A stretch of DNA of 7,434 bases from Desulfobacteraceae bacterium (GCA_002868985.1 PKTV01000267.1:1-7434); one strand, 5' to 3'; positions 1 through 6,340 are shown, counted from the stretch's first letter. The notes: a model not told the origin generated them from the letters alone. Numbers and translations are program-made.

Positions 1-494
1 TAACGAAGTCCGAGATACGCTCCGGCCAACAATCCGACCATCATGGTAAGACCGCTGGCGGACAAGGCGCTTACCGCTGTAAAAAAGCCTCCTACATTAC
101 ATCCGCCGGCCATTGCCGCACCAATCCCCATCAGCGTTCCCCCCACAACTCCTTTCACGAGTTCCAGAGGAGGCGCTTTGCGAATGGCGAACTGTTTGGA
201 TAAAAGTGCCGATCCAAACGCGCCCCAAAGTAATCCCAAGGTAAGAATGGAGTTTGTGGATATCAGCGGTGAAACCGGTTTTTGATGATAAACACCCACG
301 AAACTGAAAAACCAGTCACCCCAGTTTTTCAGCCCTCCGGCAACACCCCAGGGCCTGGCCCAGGCGAAAGTAATAATGCTCATAATACCGATGAGCAGGC
401 CGCCGAGCCATATGGGCCATTTTTCCTCAAAGATTTTTTGATATCCGTTGCTCAGGATTTCGGTTAAAACACTGCTATGTTTTTCATCATTCAT
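1..494 (-). CDS. YeeE/YedE-family sulfur-compound permease, N-terminal part (runs off left edge)
   Basis: The product is an integral membrane protein of the YeeE/YedE (DUF395, sulf_transp) family, whose characterised member TsuA imports thiosulfate. I read 164 residues from ATG at 494; the 3' end lies beyond base 1. Hydrophobic segments fall at about residues 28-46, 83-100, 113-130 and 148-163. The family signature is clear at residues 119-136: a glycine-rich GxLMGIGAAMAGGCNVGG stretch with Cys132, the cysteine type that in TsuA relays thiosulfate through the pore. The N-terminal PWGVAGGLKNWGDWFF segment (48-63) also fits the family. The start is supported by AGAGG a few bases upstream. It follows the TPR-like gene by 76 bases with no terminator between, so co-transcription is likely. 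The substrate (thiosulfate, another sulfur species or a selenium species) cannot be told from sequence. Family call is firm; substrate is inference. Confidence 0.9.
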   Translation of the reverse strand, partial: MNDEKHSSVLTEILSNGYQKIFEEKWPIWLGGLLIGIMSIITFAWARPWGVAGGLKNWGDWFFSFVGVYHQKPVSPLISTNSILTLGLLWGAFGSALLSKQFAIRKAPPLELVKGVVGGTLMGIGAAMAGGCNVGGFFTAVSALSASGLTMMVGLLAGAYLGLR

Positions 495-570
495 GGTAAC
501 CTCTCAAACCGACCGAACCGTATATTTCATAAAAACCAAAAGAAAGTATCCAATGCGCGAAACGTAAGGG

Positions 571-1005
571 CTAACAGCCTTCATCATCTACAATTTTAAA
601 CCCGGATTCTTTCATTTTTTTGACGGCCGGTTCCGGAGGTGGTGGAGATGTAGGAGGCGTTGGAGAAATCGAGATACCCCCTTCCTGCCTAGTGGATACA
701 TCCGGCAGTATTATATTTGCGTTTTTTTCCACCTTTTCTGCCAAGCCGAAGATTACCGCTTGATCATAATATAGCCAGGCTTTAATCGATGCGGGATCAG
801 CTTTTACAGCTTTTCTGAAATATTCCTTGGCATCCAAGTATTTCCCTCTAGCATAGGCTTCCATGCCGAATCTCAGCATCTTGGCTGAGAGTTCCTTGTC
901 AGGAGGGAAATTCTCCGGTCCTTGGGCCATGGTATGTGTGGGAACGAAATAAAATATTGTCAGAAAAAAAACGAGTATAATTGAAGCAATATATTTTGGT
1001 TTCAC
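571..1005 (-). CDS. Small exported protein with one TPR-like unit and a proline-rich C-terminal part
   Basis: I do not recognise a named family. The 144-residue product starts with Lys residues and a hydrophobic stretch (about 6-22) ending in THTMA, which looks like a signal peptide cleaved after Ala27. Mature residues about 40-73 (AKMLRFGMEAYARGKYLDAK and onward to the KADP) match one tetratricopeptide unit with the W/L-G-Y-A-F-A-P spacing, and 75-93 could begin a second helix pair. Residues 112-127 are a Ser/Pro-rich linker and the chain ends in Cys144. TPRs mediate protein contacts, so a periplasmic scaffold or adaptor role is possible. I chose GTG at 1005 because GGAGGAGA lies 5 bases upstream. 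The in-frame TTG at 1044 sits at the predicted transcription start and would put 13 polar residues ahead of the signal peptide. A candidate promoter precedes it, and the YeeE gene follows. Confidence 0.75.
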   Translation of the reverse strand: MKPKYIASIILVFFLTIFYFVPTHTMAQGPENFPPDKELSAKMLRFGMEAYARGKYLDAKEYFRKAVKADPASIKAWLYYDQAVIFGLAEKVEKNANIILPDVSTRQEGGISISPTPPTSPPPPEPAVKKMKESGFKIVDDEGC

Positions 1006-1010
1006 GTAGG

Positions 1011-1018
1011 TCTCCTCC
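1011..1018 (-). promoter_or_regulatory. Shine-Dalgarno site that decides the TPR-protein start
   Basis: On the minus strand GGAGGAGA ends 5 bases before GTG at 1005. No comparable site precedes the upstream in-frame TTG at 1044, so this motif fixes the start at the GTG. Confidence 0.8.
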
Positions 1019-1047
1019 AAATATGAAATCGAATCATTGATCAATAT

Positions 1048-1076
1048 TTTTTATCAAAACACGACAAAGTGGTCAA
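1048..1076 (-). promoter_or_regulatory. Candidate sigma70-type promoter for the TPR protein and YeeE
   Basis: On the minus strand TTGACC (1076-1071) is followed after exactly 17 bases by TAAAAA (1053-1048), which is 5/6 and 4/6 to consensus. The expected transcription start is near 1041, inside the perfect 10-bp palindrome ATTGATCAAT (1036-1045), which could serve as an operator. This gives a leader of about 36 bases before the GTG start. The gap of about 125 bases to the stress-protein gene also favours a separate unit. Confidence 0.5.
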
Positions 1077-1131
1077 GCACGTAATCACCGAATATTTAAG
1101 CCATTCCGTCGAATAACGCTGATCCGCAGAT

Positions 1132-1617
1132 TTACGCCACTCGATAGTCCGACTCGGGTGGGATACAAAACACCGGCCGCGTAATGAATCTAAGAACTTT
1201 TTCTGCAGTACTCCCGAAAAATATTTGGCTCATGTCTCCGGTTTTGCCGCAACTACCAATAATAATCATATCCACATCATTTTCAACAGCCTTTTTGTTG
1301 ATTTCAAGAAAAGGGGTTCCCTCACATACAACCATTTTTACATGTTCTTCTCTCATATTTTCCTGCTTCAAAAAGTCTCGGAGTTTTGCTTTTGCCTCAA
1401 GAAACAGCTTTTTTTTAATCTGGCCTTCATCTCCCAGTTTTTGACGGATACACTCTGTAACGAAATTACTGTCGATAACATGAAGGGCGATAATACGGCT
1501 CGGTTTTTTGGCTAAAAAAGATTTTGTCCAGCGCAAGACTTCTCGGGAACAATCTGAAAAATCAATGGCCACCAGAAAAGTTTGTTCTTCAGATTTCTTT
1601 TTATCGTCAAAAGTCAT
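1132..1617 (-). CDS. Universal stress protein (UspA family), single domain
   Basis: A 161-residue cytoplasmic protein with the Usp alpha/beta fold of typical single-domain length. It opens with the first beta strand TFLVAIDFSDCS (13-24) including the conserved Asp, then ALHVID (44-49) as beta 2. MIIIGSCGKTGDMSQIFFGST (117-137) carries the nucleotide-binding signature GSCG (121-124) and G135-S-T. That loop is one residue longer than the G-2x-G-9x-G(S/T) seen in the ATP-binding MJ0577 type (10 instead of 9), so ATP binding is likely but not certain. The final strand is RPVFCIPP. The ATG at 1617 is the only good start: the frame is closed by TAA 15 bases upstream, and AAGGA lies about 12 bases ahead, a rather long spacing. 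It follows the MOSC gene by 58 bases. Such proteins usually respond to starvation, redox or respiratory stress; nothing here shows its specific trigger. Confidence 0.92.
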   Translation of the reverse strand: MTFDDKKKSEEQTFLVAIDFSDCSREVLRWTKSFLAKKPSRIIALHVIDSNFVTECIRQKLGDEGQIKKKLFLEAKAKLRDFLKQENMREEHVKMVVCEGTPFLEINKKAVENDVDMIIIGSCGKTGDMSQIFFGSTAEKVLRFITRPVFCIPPESDYRVA

Positions 1618-1675
1618 TGATCCAATACATCCTTAAATCGGATTTCTTCCAACATCAAGGGAATAAACGGTTCTC

Positions 1676-2140
1676 TCAATGATTATTAAAGATTTGGATG
1701 CCGTCTTCAGGTCCAACGGTGCCGCCTTTAAGAACCTTTACAAAGATGCCCTCTCGGGGCATGACACAGTCTCCCACCTGTTTGTATATGGCACAGCGAT
1801 CATGGCATTCCTTGCCGATCTGGGTGACTTCCACCAGTGCGTTTTCTCCCAGTTTCAAGCGGGTGCCCACAGGTAGTTCCCAAAGCTTGATGCCTTCGGT
1901 GGTAATGTTTTCGGCAAAATCGCCTGGATTGACCTCAAGGCCTTTCTCCCGGATCTTGGAAATACTTTCTATTGCCAAGAGGCTGACTTGACGATGCCAA
2001 TCACCGGCATGGGCGTCGTTTTCAAGACCGTGGTTTTCGATCAGACTGCCCAGAAATATGTTTGTTTTTTTGACGCCTTTTTTGAGACTAACGGATACGG
2101 CGACGATCCGACCGTCATAAGTCTGATCAACATCGGTCAT
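1676..2140 (-). CDS. MOSC-domain protein (molybdenum-cofactor sulfur handling)
   Basis: The 154-residue product is a stand-alone MOSC domain, the fold at the C terminus of Moco sulfurases and in YiiM/MOSC single-domain proteins, which carry or transfer sulfur or bind Moco. Recognisable stretches are GRIVAVSVS (10-18), GLENDAHAGDWHRQVSLLA (38-56), NPGDFAENITTEGI (71-84), LPVGTRLKLGENALVEVTQIG (89-109) and ECHDRCAIYKQVGDCVMPRE (111-130), then GIFVKVLKGG. Cys112, Cys116 and Cys125 lie in the region that holds the conserved functional cysteine of MOSC proteins. I chose ATG at 2140, with AGGTGG about 9 bases upstream. The frame stays open to 2242, but that part overlaps the C-terminal codons of the preceding gene and adds a low-complexity Lys/Gly tail unlike the family. 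It follows the molybdopterin-binding gene by 34 bases, which supports a joint role in molybdopterin metabolism. Confidence 0.92.
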   Translation of the reverse strand: MTDVDQTYDGRIVAVSVSLKKGVKKTNIFLGSLIENHGLENDAHAGDWHRQVSLLAIESISKIREKGLEVNPGDFAENITTEGIKLWELPVGTRLKLGENALVEVTQIGKECHDRCAIYKQVGDCVMPREGIFVKVLKGGTVGPEDGIQIFNNH

Positions 2141-2175
2141 TTTATTTTTTCCACCTTTTGGTTTGAATTTTCCAT
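2137..2175 (-). other. Possible 12-codon coupling mini-ORF between molybdopterin-binding and MOSC genes
   Basis: The ATG overlaps the stop of the upstream gene (TAATG) and the frame ends in TGA overlapping the MOSC start (ATGA). AAAGGG lies about 6 bases before the ATG. The peptide would be MENSNQKVEKIK. It could serve to couple translation of the two genes, but a frame this short can arise by chance. Confidence 0.2.
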
Positions 2176-3206
2176 TAGTTCCCTTTGCCGAAGGCACAAT
2201 GGGGGTAGGTGCATTCCGGGCAATCTTGGCAAAGTCCGCCATGGCCCAGAAACGCCAGTTCTTTTTTGCCGATTTTCTCTCCAGCCAGAATACGGGGTAG
2301 AACCAGATCTAAAACGGTTGTACGGTGATGAAGACCACAGGCCGGCACTCCGATCAAAGGGACTTTGCCAATATAAGCCACCAGAAACATGGCCCCAGGA
2401 AGCGCTGCAGCACCATAATGGATTTCATCGGCGCCTGCCAGGCGAATTCCTTTGCGTGTAACATCGTCTGGGTCCACGCTCATACCGCCGCTCAAAAGAA
2501 TCAGATCGCAGCCTCGCTCAATGTGTGTACAGATTGCCTGACGAATAATTTCAGTGTCGTCCGGTGCAAAACTGATGCGGTCTGCCTCACTGCCCAGGTC
2601 GGTAAGTTTTCGAATCAGAATGGGTGCAAAACGGTCTTCGATGAGACCGTGATACACTTCATTTCCGGTGATGATCAGGCCGGCTTTTCCCTTCCGCAGA
2701 GGACGTACGGAAACCACACCGCCGTTTTGTCCGGCAATGGCGGCGGCCCGTTCGATGGGCGCCCGTTTCATGACCAGGGGAATGGCCCGGGTGGCGGCCA
2801 CCAGCTCTCCTGCTTTAACCATCGTATGGTTATGCAAAGTGGCGCACATCACCTCTTCTACCATGTTAAATGCTGCCAAGGCCGAAACGTTGACCATAAG
2901 TAATCCATCTCTATCCGCCTTTAAACCGATTTTTCCTTCACGGGGTTCATTTTTCCAAACCACCCCATTTCCGGCCAGGGCTTCGGCCATAATGGCGGCG
3001 GCTTCATTCTCGTGAATCTCGTCTGCTTCTAAATCAATAAGATAAAGATGATTTTTCCCGAGTTTTTGTAAGCGACACAAATCCTCGTTGCACACCGTGT
3101 GTCCTTTACGAAATGCAGCGCCTTTAAATTCTCCGGGGCGGATTTCGGTGATGTCATGGGCCAGCTTCATCCCCACGGCATCTTTTAGTTTTATGGTTTT
3201 TATCAT
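2175..3206 (-). CDS. Molybdopterin-binding protein (MoeA/MogA-like) with Cys-rich C-terminal tail
   Basis: A 343-residue cytoplasmic protein. The N-terminal part (1-140) resembles the substrate-shaping region of MoeA-like proteins, with VGMKLAHDIT (11-20) and FKGAAFRKGH (27-36). Residues about 170-310 form a MogA/MoaB-type MPT-binding domain: AGLIITGNEV (175-184), LILLSGGMSVDPDDVT (235-250, the glycine/aspartate loop that contacts molybdopterin and metal), then GVPACGLHH. The last 25 residues carry Cys326-x2-Cys329-x2-Cys332-x4-Cys337, which may bind zinc or an Fe-S cluster. The family is generally annotated as molybdopterin-binding or molybdenum-cofactor biosynthesis; whether this member adenylylates MPT, inserts metal or only carries cofactor is not clear. 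The ATG at 3206 has AGGAG 8-9 bases upstream. It lies between the FmdE gene (58-base gap with a hairpin-forming repeat) and the MOSC gene. Confidence 0.92.
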   Translation of the reverse strand: MIKTIKLKDAVGMKLAHDITEIRPGEFKGAAFRKGHTVCNEDLCRLQKLGKNHLYLIDLEADEIHENEAAAIMAEALAGNGVVWKNEPREGKIGLKADRDGLLMVNVSALAAFNMVEEVMCATLHNHTMVKAGELVAATRAIPLVMKRAPIERAAAIAGQNGGVVSVRPLRKGKAGLIITGNEVYHGLIEDRFAPILIRKLTDLGSEADRISFAPDDTEIIRQAICTHIERGCDLILLSGGMSVDPDDVTRKGIRLAGADEIHYGAAALPGAMFLVAYIGKVPLIGVPACGLHHRTTVLDLVLPRILAGEKIGKKELAFLGHGGLCQDCPECTYPHCAFGKGN

Positions 3207-3226
3207 CCTTAATCTCCTAGTTTATT

Positions 3227-3297
3227 GCCACAAAGTCACCAAGGCACAGAGAATTTGTTAATAATTATTTTCCTTCGTGTCTTAGTGCCTTGGTGGC
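3227..3297. repeat. Inverted pair of tandem 8-bp units (CACNAAGN)3
   Basis: The left arm reads CACAAAGT, CACCAAGG, CACAGAGA (3229-3252). The right arm, read on the minus strand, gives CACCAAGG, CACTAAGA, CACGAAGG (3295-3272). So each arm holds three tandem 8-bp units, and the arms face each other over a loop of about 19 bases. A perfect 11-bp inverted match, CACCAAGGCAC, lies at 3237-3247 and 3285-3295. The right arm is inside the FmdE reading frame and encodes its last residues. As RNA the arms could pair in the FmdE/molybdopterin-gene spacer; no T-tract follows, so it does not look like an intrinsic terminator. It looks like a dispersed intergenic repeat family. Confidence 0.75.
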
Positions 3298-3942
3298 GTC
3301 AAACAACTGCTGTTCTTTTTGAACGGGCGTCCAGTTCATGTTCGGCCAGGTTATTTCTTCTGCTTCCGAGAAATAGACCCCTTGAGCACACGGCTTACAA
3401 AGAATATGACCGTTTTGAAGCACTTCCCGGTTGTCTCGAACCATCTGGCCGCATCGGCTGCAAGAGACCTTTTTACGGGTGGGACCCGGCATATCATATT
3501 CGCTCATATCCACCCGAACCTTTTGAACCCGAAACAACACGCTGTCCGGCATACGCTTGTAGGCTTCAAGCTGCTGGGGATACTTTTCCGGTATTTCCGG
3601 GGCATAAACCGGCGCCAGATCCCGGGCTTCCTCTGTGGAGATTACCCGAAACGCGTTGTTGGTCTCCAAATTCACAAAAGTAGCGGCCATGATCCCATAA
3701 TCCATAAATTTCAACGACCGGCGTCCCAGCTTGACACCGGTGACATAGGCCACCGCATCGCCGGTACAGCGATCCATTTCCACGTAAACGATCAGTTTTT
3801 TGATCTGTTTGTGACTGGTCGGTTCATCAAGATCGATGAGCCGGCAGCCCAGCATGGCCATACGCACACCCACCACCTGTCCCGGACACAAATGCCCGTG
3901 AGCCTCGGCGGAATTTTTTAGCAGTGTGTCAAAATCTTGCAC
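3265..3942 (-). CDS. FmdE-family protein with C-terminal zinc-ribbon-like domain
   Basis: The 225-residue product belongs to the FmdE family, named for a gene in archaeal molybdenum formylmethanofuran dehydrogenase operons; its biochemical role is not settled. The family core is clear: AHGHLCPGQVVGVRMAMLG (14-32), IVYVEMDRCTGDAVAYVTG (51-69) and LKFMDYGIMAATF (78-89), with His15, His17, Cys19 and Cys59 as likely ligands or redox residues. A C-terminal CSRCGQM...HILCKPC module (Cys161-x2-Cys164, Cys182-x2-Cys185) resembles a DksA/TraR-type zinc ribbon, as in many bacterial members. I chose GTG at 3942 (CAGG 7 bases upstream). The frame is open to a TTG at 4065, but that extension spans the palindromic operator and an AT-rich promoter-like tract, has no Shine-Dalgarno, and adds a spurious hydrophobic stretch. 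Residues 216-224 are encoded by a repeat arm. It heads the molybdopterin-binding/MOSC gene set. Confidence 0.88.
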   Translation of the reverse strand: MQDFDTLLKNSAEAHGHLCPGQVVGVRMAMLGCRLIDLDEPTSHKQIKKLIVYVEMDRCTGDAVAYVTGVKLGRRSLKFMDYGIMAATFVNLETNNAFRVISTEEARDLAPVYAPEIPEKYPQQLEAYKRMPDSVLFRVQKVRVDMSEYDMPGPTRKKVSCSRCGQMVRDNREVLQNGHILCKPCAQGVYFSEAEEITWPNMNWTPVQKEQQLFDATKALRHEGK

Positions 3943-3961
3943 GTTTATACCTGTCAATTGG

Positions 3962-3983
3962 GTTATGTTAACGTTAACATAAC
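3962..3983. promoter_or_regulatory. Perfect 22-bp palindromic operator upstream of FmdE
   Basis: The half-site GTTATGTTAAC is followed directly by its exact reverse complement, with no spacer and a central CG. It lies 20 bases upstream of the chosen GTG and overlaps the likely -10/transcription start region, the usual place for a repressor site. A central AACGTT is typical of LacI-like and some GntR-like operators, but the regulator cannot be named; it does not resemble the dyad in front of arsR. Confidence 0.7.
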
Positions 3984-4008
3984 ATATTACAAAAAAAATT
4001 GAAATCAA
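3981..4008 (-). promoter_or_regulatory. Candidate promoter for the FmdE-molybdopterin-MOSC unit
   Basis: On the minus strand TTGATT (4008-4003) is followed after 16 bases by TATGTT (3986-3981), about 4/6 to consensus for each box; an 18-base spacing to TGTTAT is an equal alternative. The spacer is an A/T tract. The -10 box overlaps the 22-bp palindrome, which supports repression from that site. Box choice is uncertain. Confidence 0.4.
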
Positions 4009-4138
4009 CACCCAAAATCGGGGAAATATCGCATTTTTTATTTTCCTTTTTGGGGCCGTTGACAAATCGAGTTTGATCGAACGCCATATATTTTTTCTTA
4101 TCCATCAAAATTTGTATAGAATATCGAGGAGCGGATAG

Positions 4139-5365
4139 TTATCCAGTCGTCGTCTGTTTGACTGGTAGGGCTTCCACTGTTGCTTCTCCAAACCAGTGGG
4201 GAGTTTTCAAACATATTTTTACCAGCATGAGCATCACCGGGACTTCAATCAGCACACCCACCACCGTGGCCAGGGCAGCGCCGGACGACAGTCCGAAGAG
4301 CATGGTTGAGGTGGCAATGGCCACTTCAAAATGATTGGAAGCACCGATCATGGCCGCCGGTGCCGCATCCACGTAGCGGAGTTTCAGCAGGCGCGCCAGA
4401 CCATAACCCAGCCAAAAGATAAGCATGGTCTGAATGAAGAGCGGAACCGCAATCCACACGATGGTCAGCGGGTTGCTGATAATTACCTCACCTTTAAAGG
4501 AAAACAACAGTACCAGGGTAATGAGTAGCGCGACAATCGTAATGGGGGTAAGAACGTGCAAAAATTTTTCCTTAAACCATATGTCACCTTTTACGGAGAT
4601 GATCCATTTTCGTGAAAGATAGCCCGCTACCAAGGGAAGGGCCACGTAAATGCCGATGGACAGCAGCAACGCCTGCCAGGGTACCGGCAACCGCCCCACA
4701 CCCAGCAAAAATCCACCCAGAACACCATAAAGCACGAGCATGGTCAGAGAGTTGATGGCCACCATCACCAGTGTCAAACCGTCATTTCCTTTTGAGAGAT
4801 AACTCCAGACCAGAACCATTGCGGTACACGGTGCAATCCCTAATAGAATGCAACCGGCCAGATAGCTTCGCCAAAGTGGCACTTGGAGCATTTTAATGCC
4901 ACCGGCCATCACCACCGTACCGGCTCCGTGAGTCGCACCCATTGGAAGGTCGAGACCGAACGGCATCTTGACCAAATCTACGGCATCCGGACCGATAAAA
5001 TTGTAAAACAGCGTGCCGAGAAAAAAAATGGCGATCCCGTACATTGTAAATGGCTTGATACACCAGTTAACGAACAGGGTCAAAAACACCGGTTTTCCGC
5101 TCTTGCCCGCCTTAATGACTTCACCGAAATCGATTTTTACCATGATAGGATACATCATGAAAAACAGACAGATGGCGATGGGGATGGACACCACCGGCGC
5201 TCCTTTGACATAGATGGCCAACCCATCGAGGTATTGCGCTACGCCGGGAGCGATTTTTCCGAGCAGGATGCCGGCAACAATACACAGCACCACCCATAGG
5301 GACAGGAATCGTTCGAAAATACTGGTCATTTTTCGATCATTGTTCAAAATAGCATCGTTGTTCAT
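4139..5365 (-). CDS. acr3: Acr3-family arsenite efflux permease with long TM3-TM4 loop
   Basis: The 408-residue product is an inner-membrane Acr3 (BART superfamily) arsenite/antimonite exporter driven by the proton gradient. Signatures: [17 protein letters not shown] (TM1), [19 protein letters not shown] (62-80), [12 protein letters not shown] (98-109), [21 protein letters not shown] (174-194) with Cys180 at the position of the cysteine essential in characterised Acr3 proteins, and [15 protein letters not shown] (337-351). LIEVPVMLM (372-380) carries the conserved Glu374. About ten membrane helices are expected. It is longer than the usual 350 or so residues, mainly because of an extra Gly-rich loop at about 126-166. 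I chose ATG at 5365, with GAGGAAA about 8 bases upstream; a TTG at 5383 in the same frame lacks such a site. It is third in the arsR operon, 21 bases after the Fe-S gene. No clear terminator follows. Confidence 0.96.
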   Translation of the reverse strand: MNNDAILNNDRKMTSIFERFLSLWVVLCIVAGILLGKIAPGVAQYLDGLAIYVKGAPVVSIPIAICLFFMMYPIMVKIDFGEVIKAGKSGKPVFLTLFVNWCIKPFTMYGIAIFFLGTLFYNFIGPDAVDLVKMPFGLDLPMGATHGAGTVVMAGGIKMLQVPLWRSYLAGCILLGIAPCTAMVLVWSYLSKGNDGLTLVMVAINSLTMLVLYGVLGGFLLGVGRLPVPWQALLLSIGIYVALPLVAGYLSRKWIISVKGDIWFKEKFLHVLTPITIVALLITLVLLFSFKGEVIISNPLTIVWIAVPLFIQTMLIFWLGYGLARLLKLRYVDAAPAAMIGASNHFEVAIATSTMLFGLSSGAALATVVGVLIEVPVMLMLVKICLKTPHWFGEATVEALPVKQTTTG

Positions 5366-5386
5366 CAATAGTTTCCTCTTCAATAA

Positions 5387-5911
5387 TTAAAAGTCAAAAC
5401 GGAATTGACCCAGATATTCAGCAAGGTTATTTCTTCCGTCATCATCCAGTGGCGGACAGTCTTCAGGTCCTTTTGCCCCTTCGGCAACCTGGGTGGCAAA
5501 AACCATACAGGTGGGTTGTCCGCATTCTTTGCAATTGGTCTTTGGGAGCAGTTTTAGAATTTCGATGACCTTGGGCTGGGGAGCCGCTTCATACAGGGGT
5601 TCGATCTTATCCCGATTTTCCCAGGCCGAATTGATCTCGCGTTTCAACCACTCGATGATTTTGGTGGCTTCGTCTTCATCTTTAAGGGCATTAACGGCGA
5701 TCTTTTTGGCGTGGACGGTGATCAGTTTGCCGTGAACCTTAAATGTTACGGATGGCGGGTCTTTGGTAAAGGTGAAACCTCCGAGCGCGGCATTCAGATA
5801 GGGGATCGCTTCACTCACATCCTGGTCCAGATGGGCAAAGCAATGAACAGCCATTGCCCCGGGCATACATTCTGAATTGAAAATTTCTAGTTTATAAGTT
5901 TCAAGCAACAT
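5387..5911 (-). CDS. Fe-S-cluster protein of the ars operon (unknown N-terminal domain plus FeS domain)
   Basis: The 174-residue soluble protein ends in a 4Fe-4S-type domain: LLPKTNCKECGQPTCMVFAT with Cys127-x2-Cys130-x4-Cys135-x16-Cys152. This is the pattern of the FeS domain (PF04060 type) found in the acetyl-CoA decarbonylase/synthase gamma subunit and in RnfB. The N-terminal 110 residues are not a domain I recognise; they contain Cys15 and Cys24, a TFKVHGKLITVHAKKIAVNA beta-rich stretch (56-75), and a helix with DEDEATKIIEWLKREINSAWENRD (78-101). It lies between arsR and acr3, 35 bases after arsR. AAGGAGG is 6 bases before the ATG, the strongest Shine-Dalgarno in the window, so high expression is likely. 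A redox or metalloid-delivery role in arsenic detoxification is a neighbourhood inference only. Confidence 0.85.
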   Translation of the reverse strand: MLLETYKLEIFNSECMPGAMAVHCFAHLDQDVSEAIPYLNAALGGFTFTKDPPSVTFKVHGKLITVHAKKIAVNALKDEDEATKIIEWLKREINSAWENRDKIEPLYEAAPQPKVIEILKLLPKTNCKECGQPTCMVFATQVAEGAKGPEDCPPLDDDGRNNLAEYLGQFRFDF

Positions 5912-5946
5912 GCTGCACCTCCTTGTAAGGGAAAATTATCCCTAAA

Positions 5947-6312
5947 TCATGCCCTATTTTGAGTTCTGCACAGCACTTCCGGATCGATTGTTAATATTTC
6001 CTTTATGCGTTCTGAATCTTGGCGAATTTGCGGGATTTTGGAAAGTGACCTAAATGTCCAGGCAATGGCTTCCCGAACCTCATCCGGTGCGTCATCGCCG
6101 GCCAGGCGGTAAAATCGCCAGCGGCCCTCCTGGCGGCCTTCTACAAGGCGGGCATTGGCAAGAATCGACATGTGTTTGGAAACCGTTGACGGTGCCAGCC
6201 CTAAAAATTCAATAATCTGGCACACACACAGTTCACGGCTGTCCAATGCCAGTAACATACGAACCCGGTTTTCATCAGCCAGCGCTTTGGTGATCGTCAT
6301 AAAGGTAAACAT
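5947..6312 (-). CDS. arsR: ArsR-family arsenite-responsive repressor
   Basis: A 121-residue winged-helix repressor of the ArsR/SmtB family. ALADENRVRMLLAL (10-23) is the family's opening helix. ELCVCQI (27-33) carries the paired cysteines Cys29 and Cys31 at the start of the recognition unit, matching Cys32 and Cys34 of E. coli ArsR. The third ligand (E. coli Cys37) is Ile34 here, so As(III) is bound by two of these Cys or with help from another, for example Cys115. LAPSTVSKHMSIL (39-51) is the DNA-reading helix and GRQEGRWRFYRL (59-70) the wing. The ATG at 6312 follows AGGGGAAA; Met5 is a weaker alternative. It should repress its own promoter and the downstream Fe-S protein and acr3 genes, releasing DNA when arsenite or antimonite binds. 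Confidence 0.95.
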   Translation of the reverse strand: MFTFMTITKALADENRVRMLLALDSRELCVCQIIEFLGLAPSTVSKHMSILANARLVEGRQEGRWRFYRLAGDDAPDEVREAIAWTFRSLSKIPQIRQDSERIKEILTIDPEVLCRTQNRA

Positions 6313-6340
6313 AATCGCTTTCCCCTGTCTTCAATCCGTC

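Noticed and set aside
1184..1515. Overlapping plus-strand frames opposite the universal stress protein
   Set aside because: They are antisense to a clear Usp domain and show no family features or ribosome sites.
2141..2242. N-terminal extension of the MOSC protein
   Set aside because: It overlaps the coding 3' end of the molybdopterin-binding gene, and the ATG at 2140 has a better ribosome site.
2325..3015. Long plus-strand frames opposite the molybdopterin-binding gene
   Set aside because: They are shadow frames of a well-conserved minus-strand gene with no recognisable protein features.
3943..4065. N-terminal extension of FmdE from TTG with a hydrophobic stretch that could pass for a membrane anchor
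   Set aside because: It is encoded by the AT-rich leader and the 22-bp palindrome, lacks a Shine-Dalgarno, and the family normally begins close to the HGHLCPG core.
4080..4138. Search for an intrinsic terminator after acr3
   Set aside because: Only a tiny GGATA-AC-TATCC hairpin at the stop codon is present, with no T-tract, so read-through into the FmdE unit cannot be excluded.
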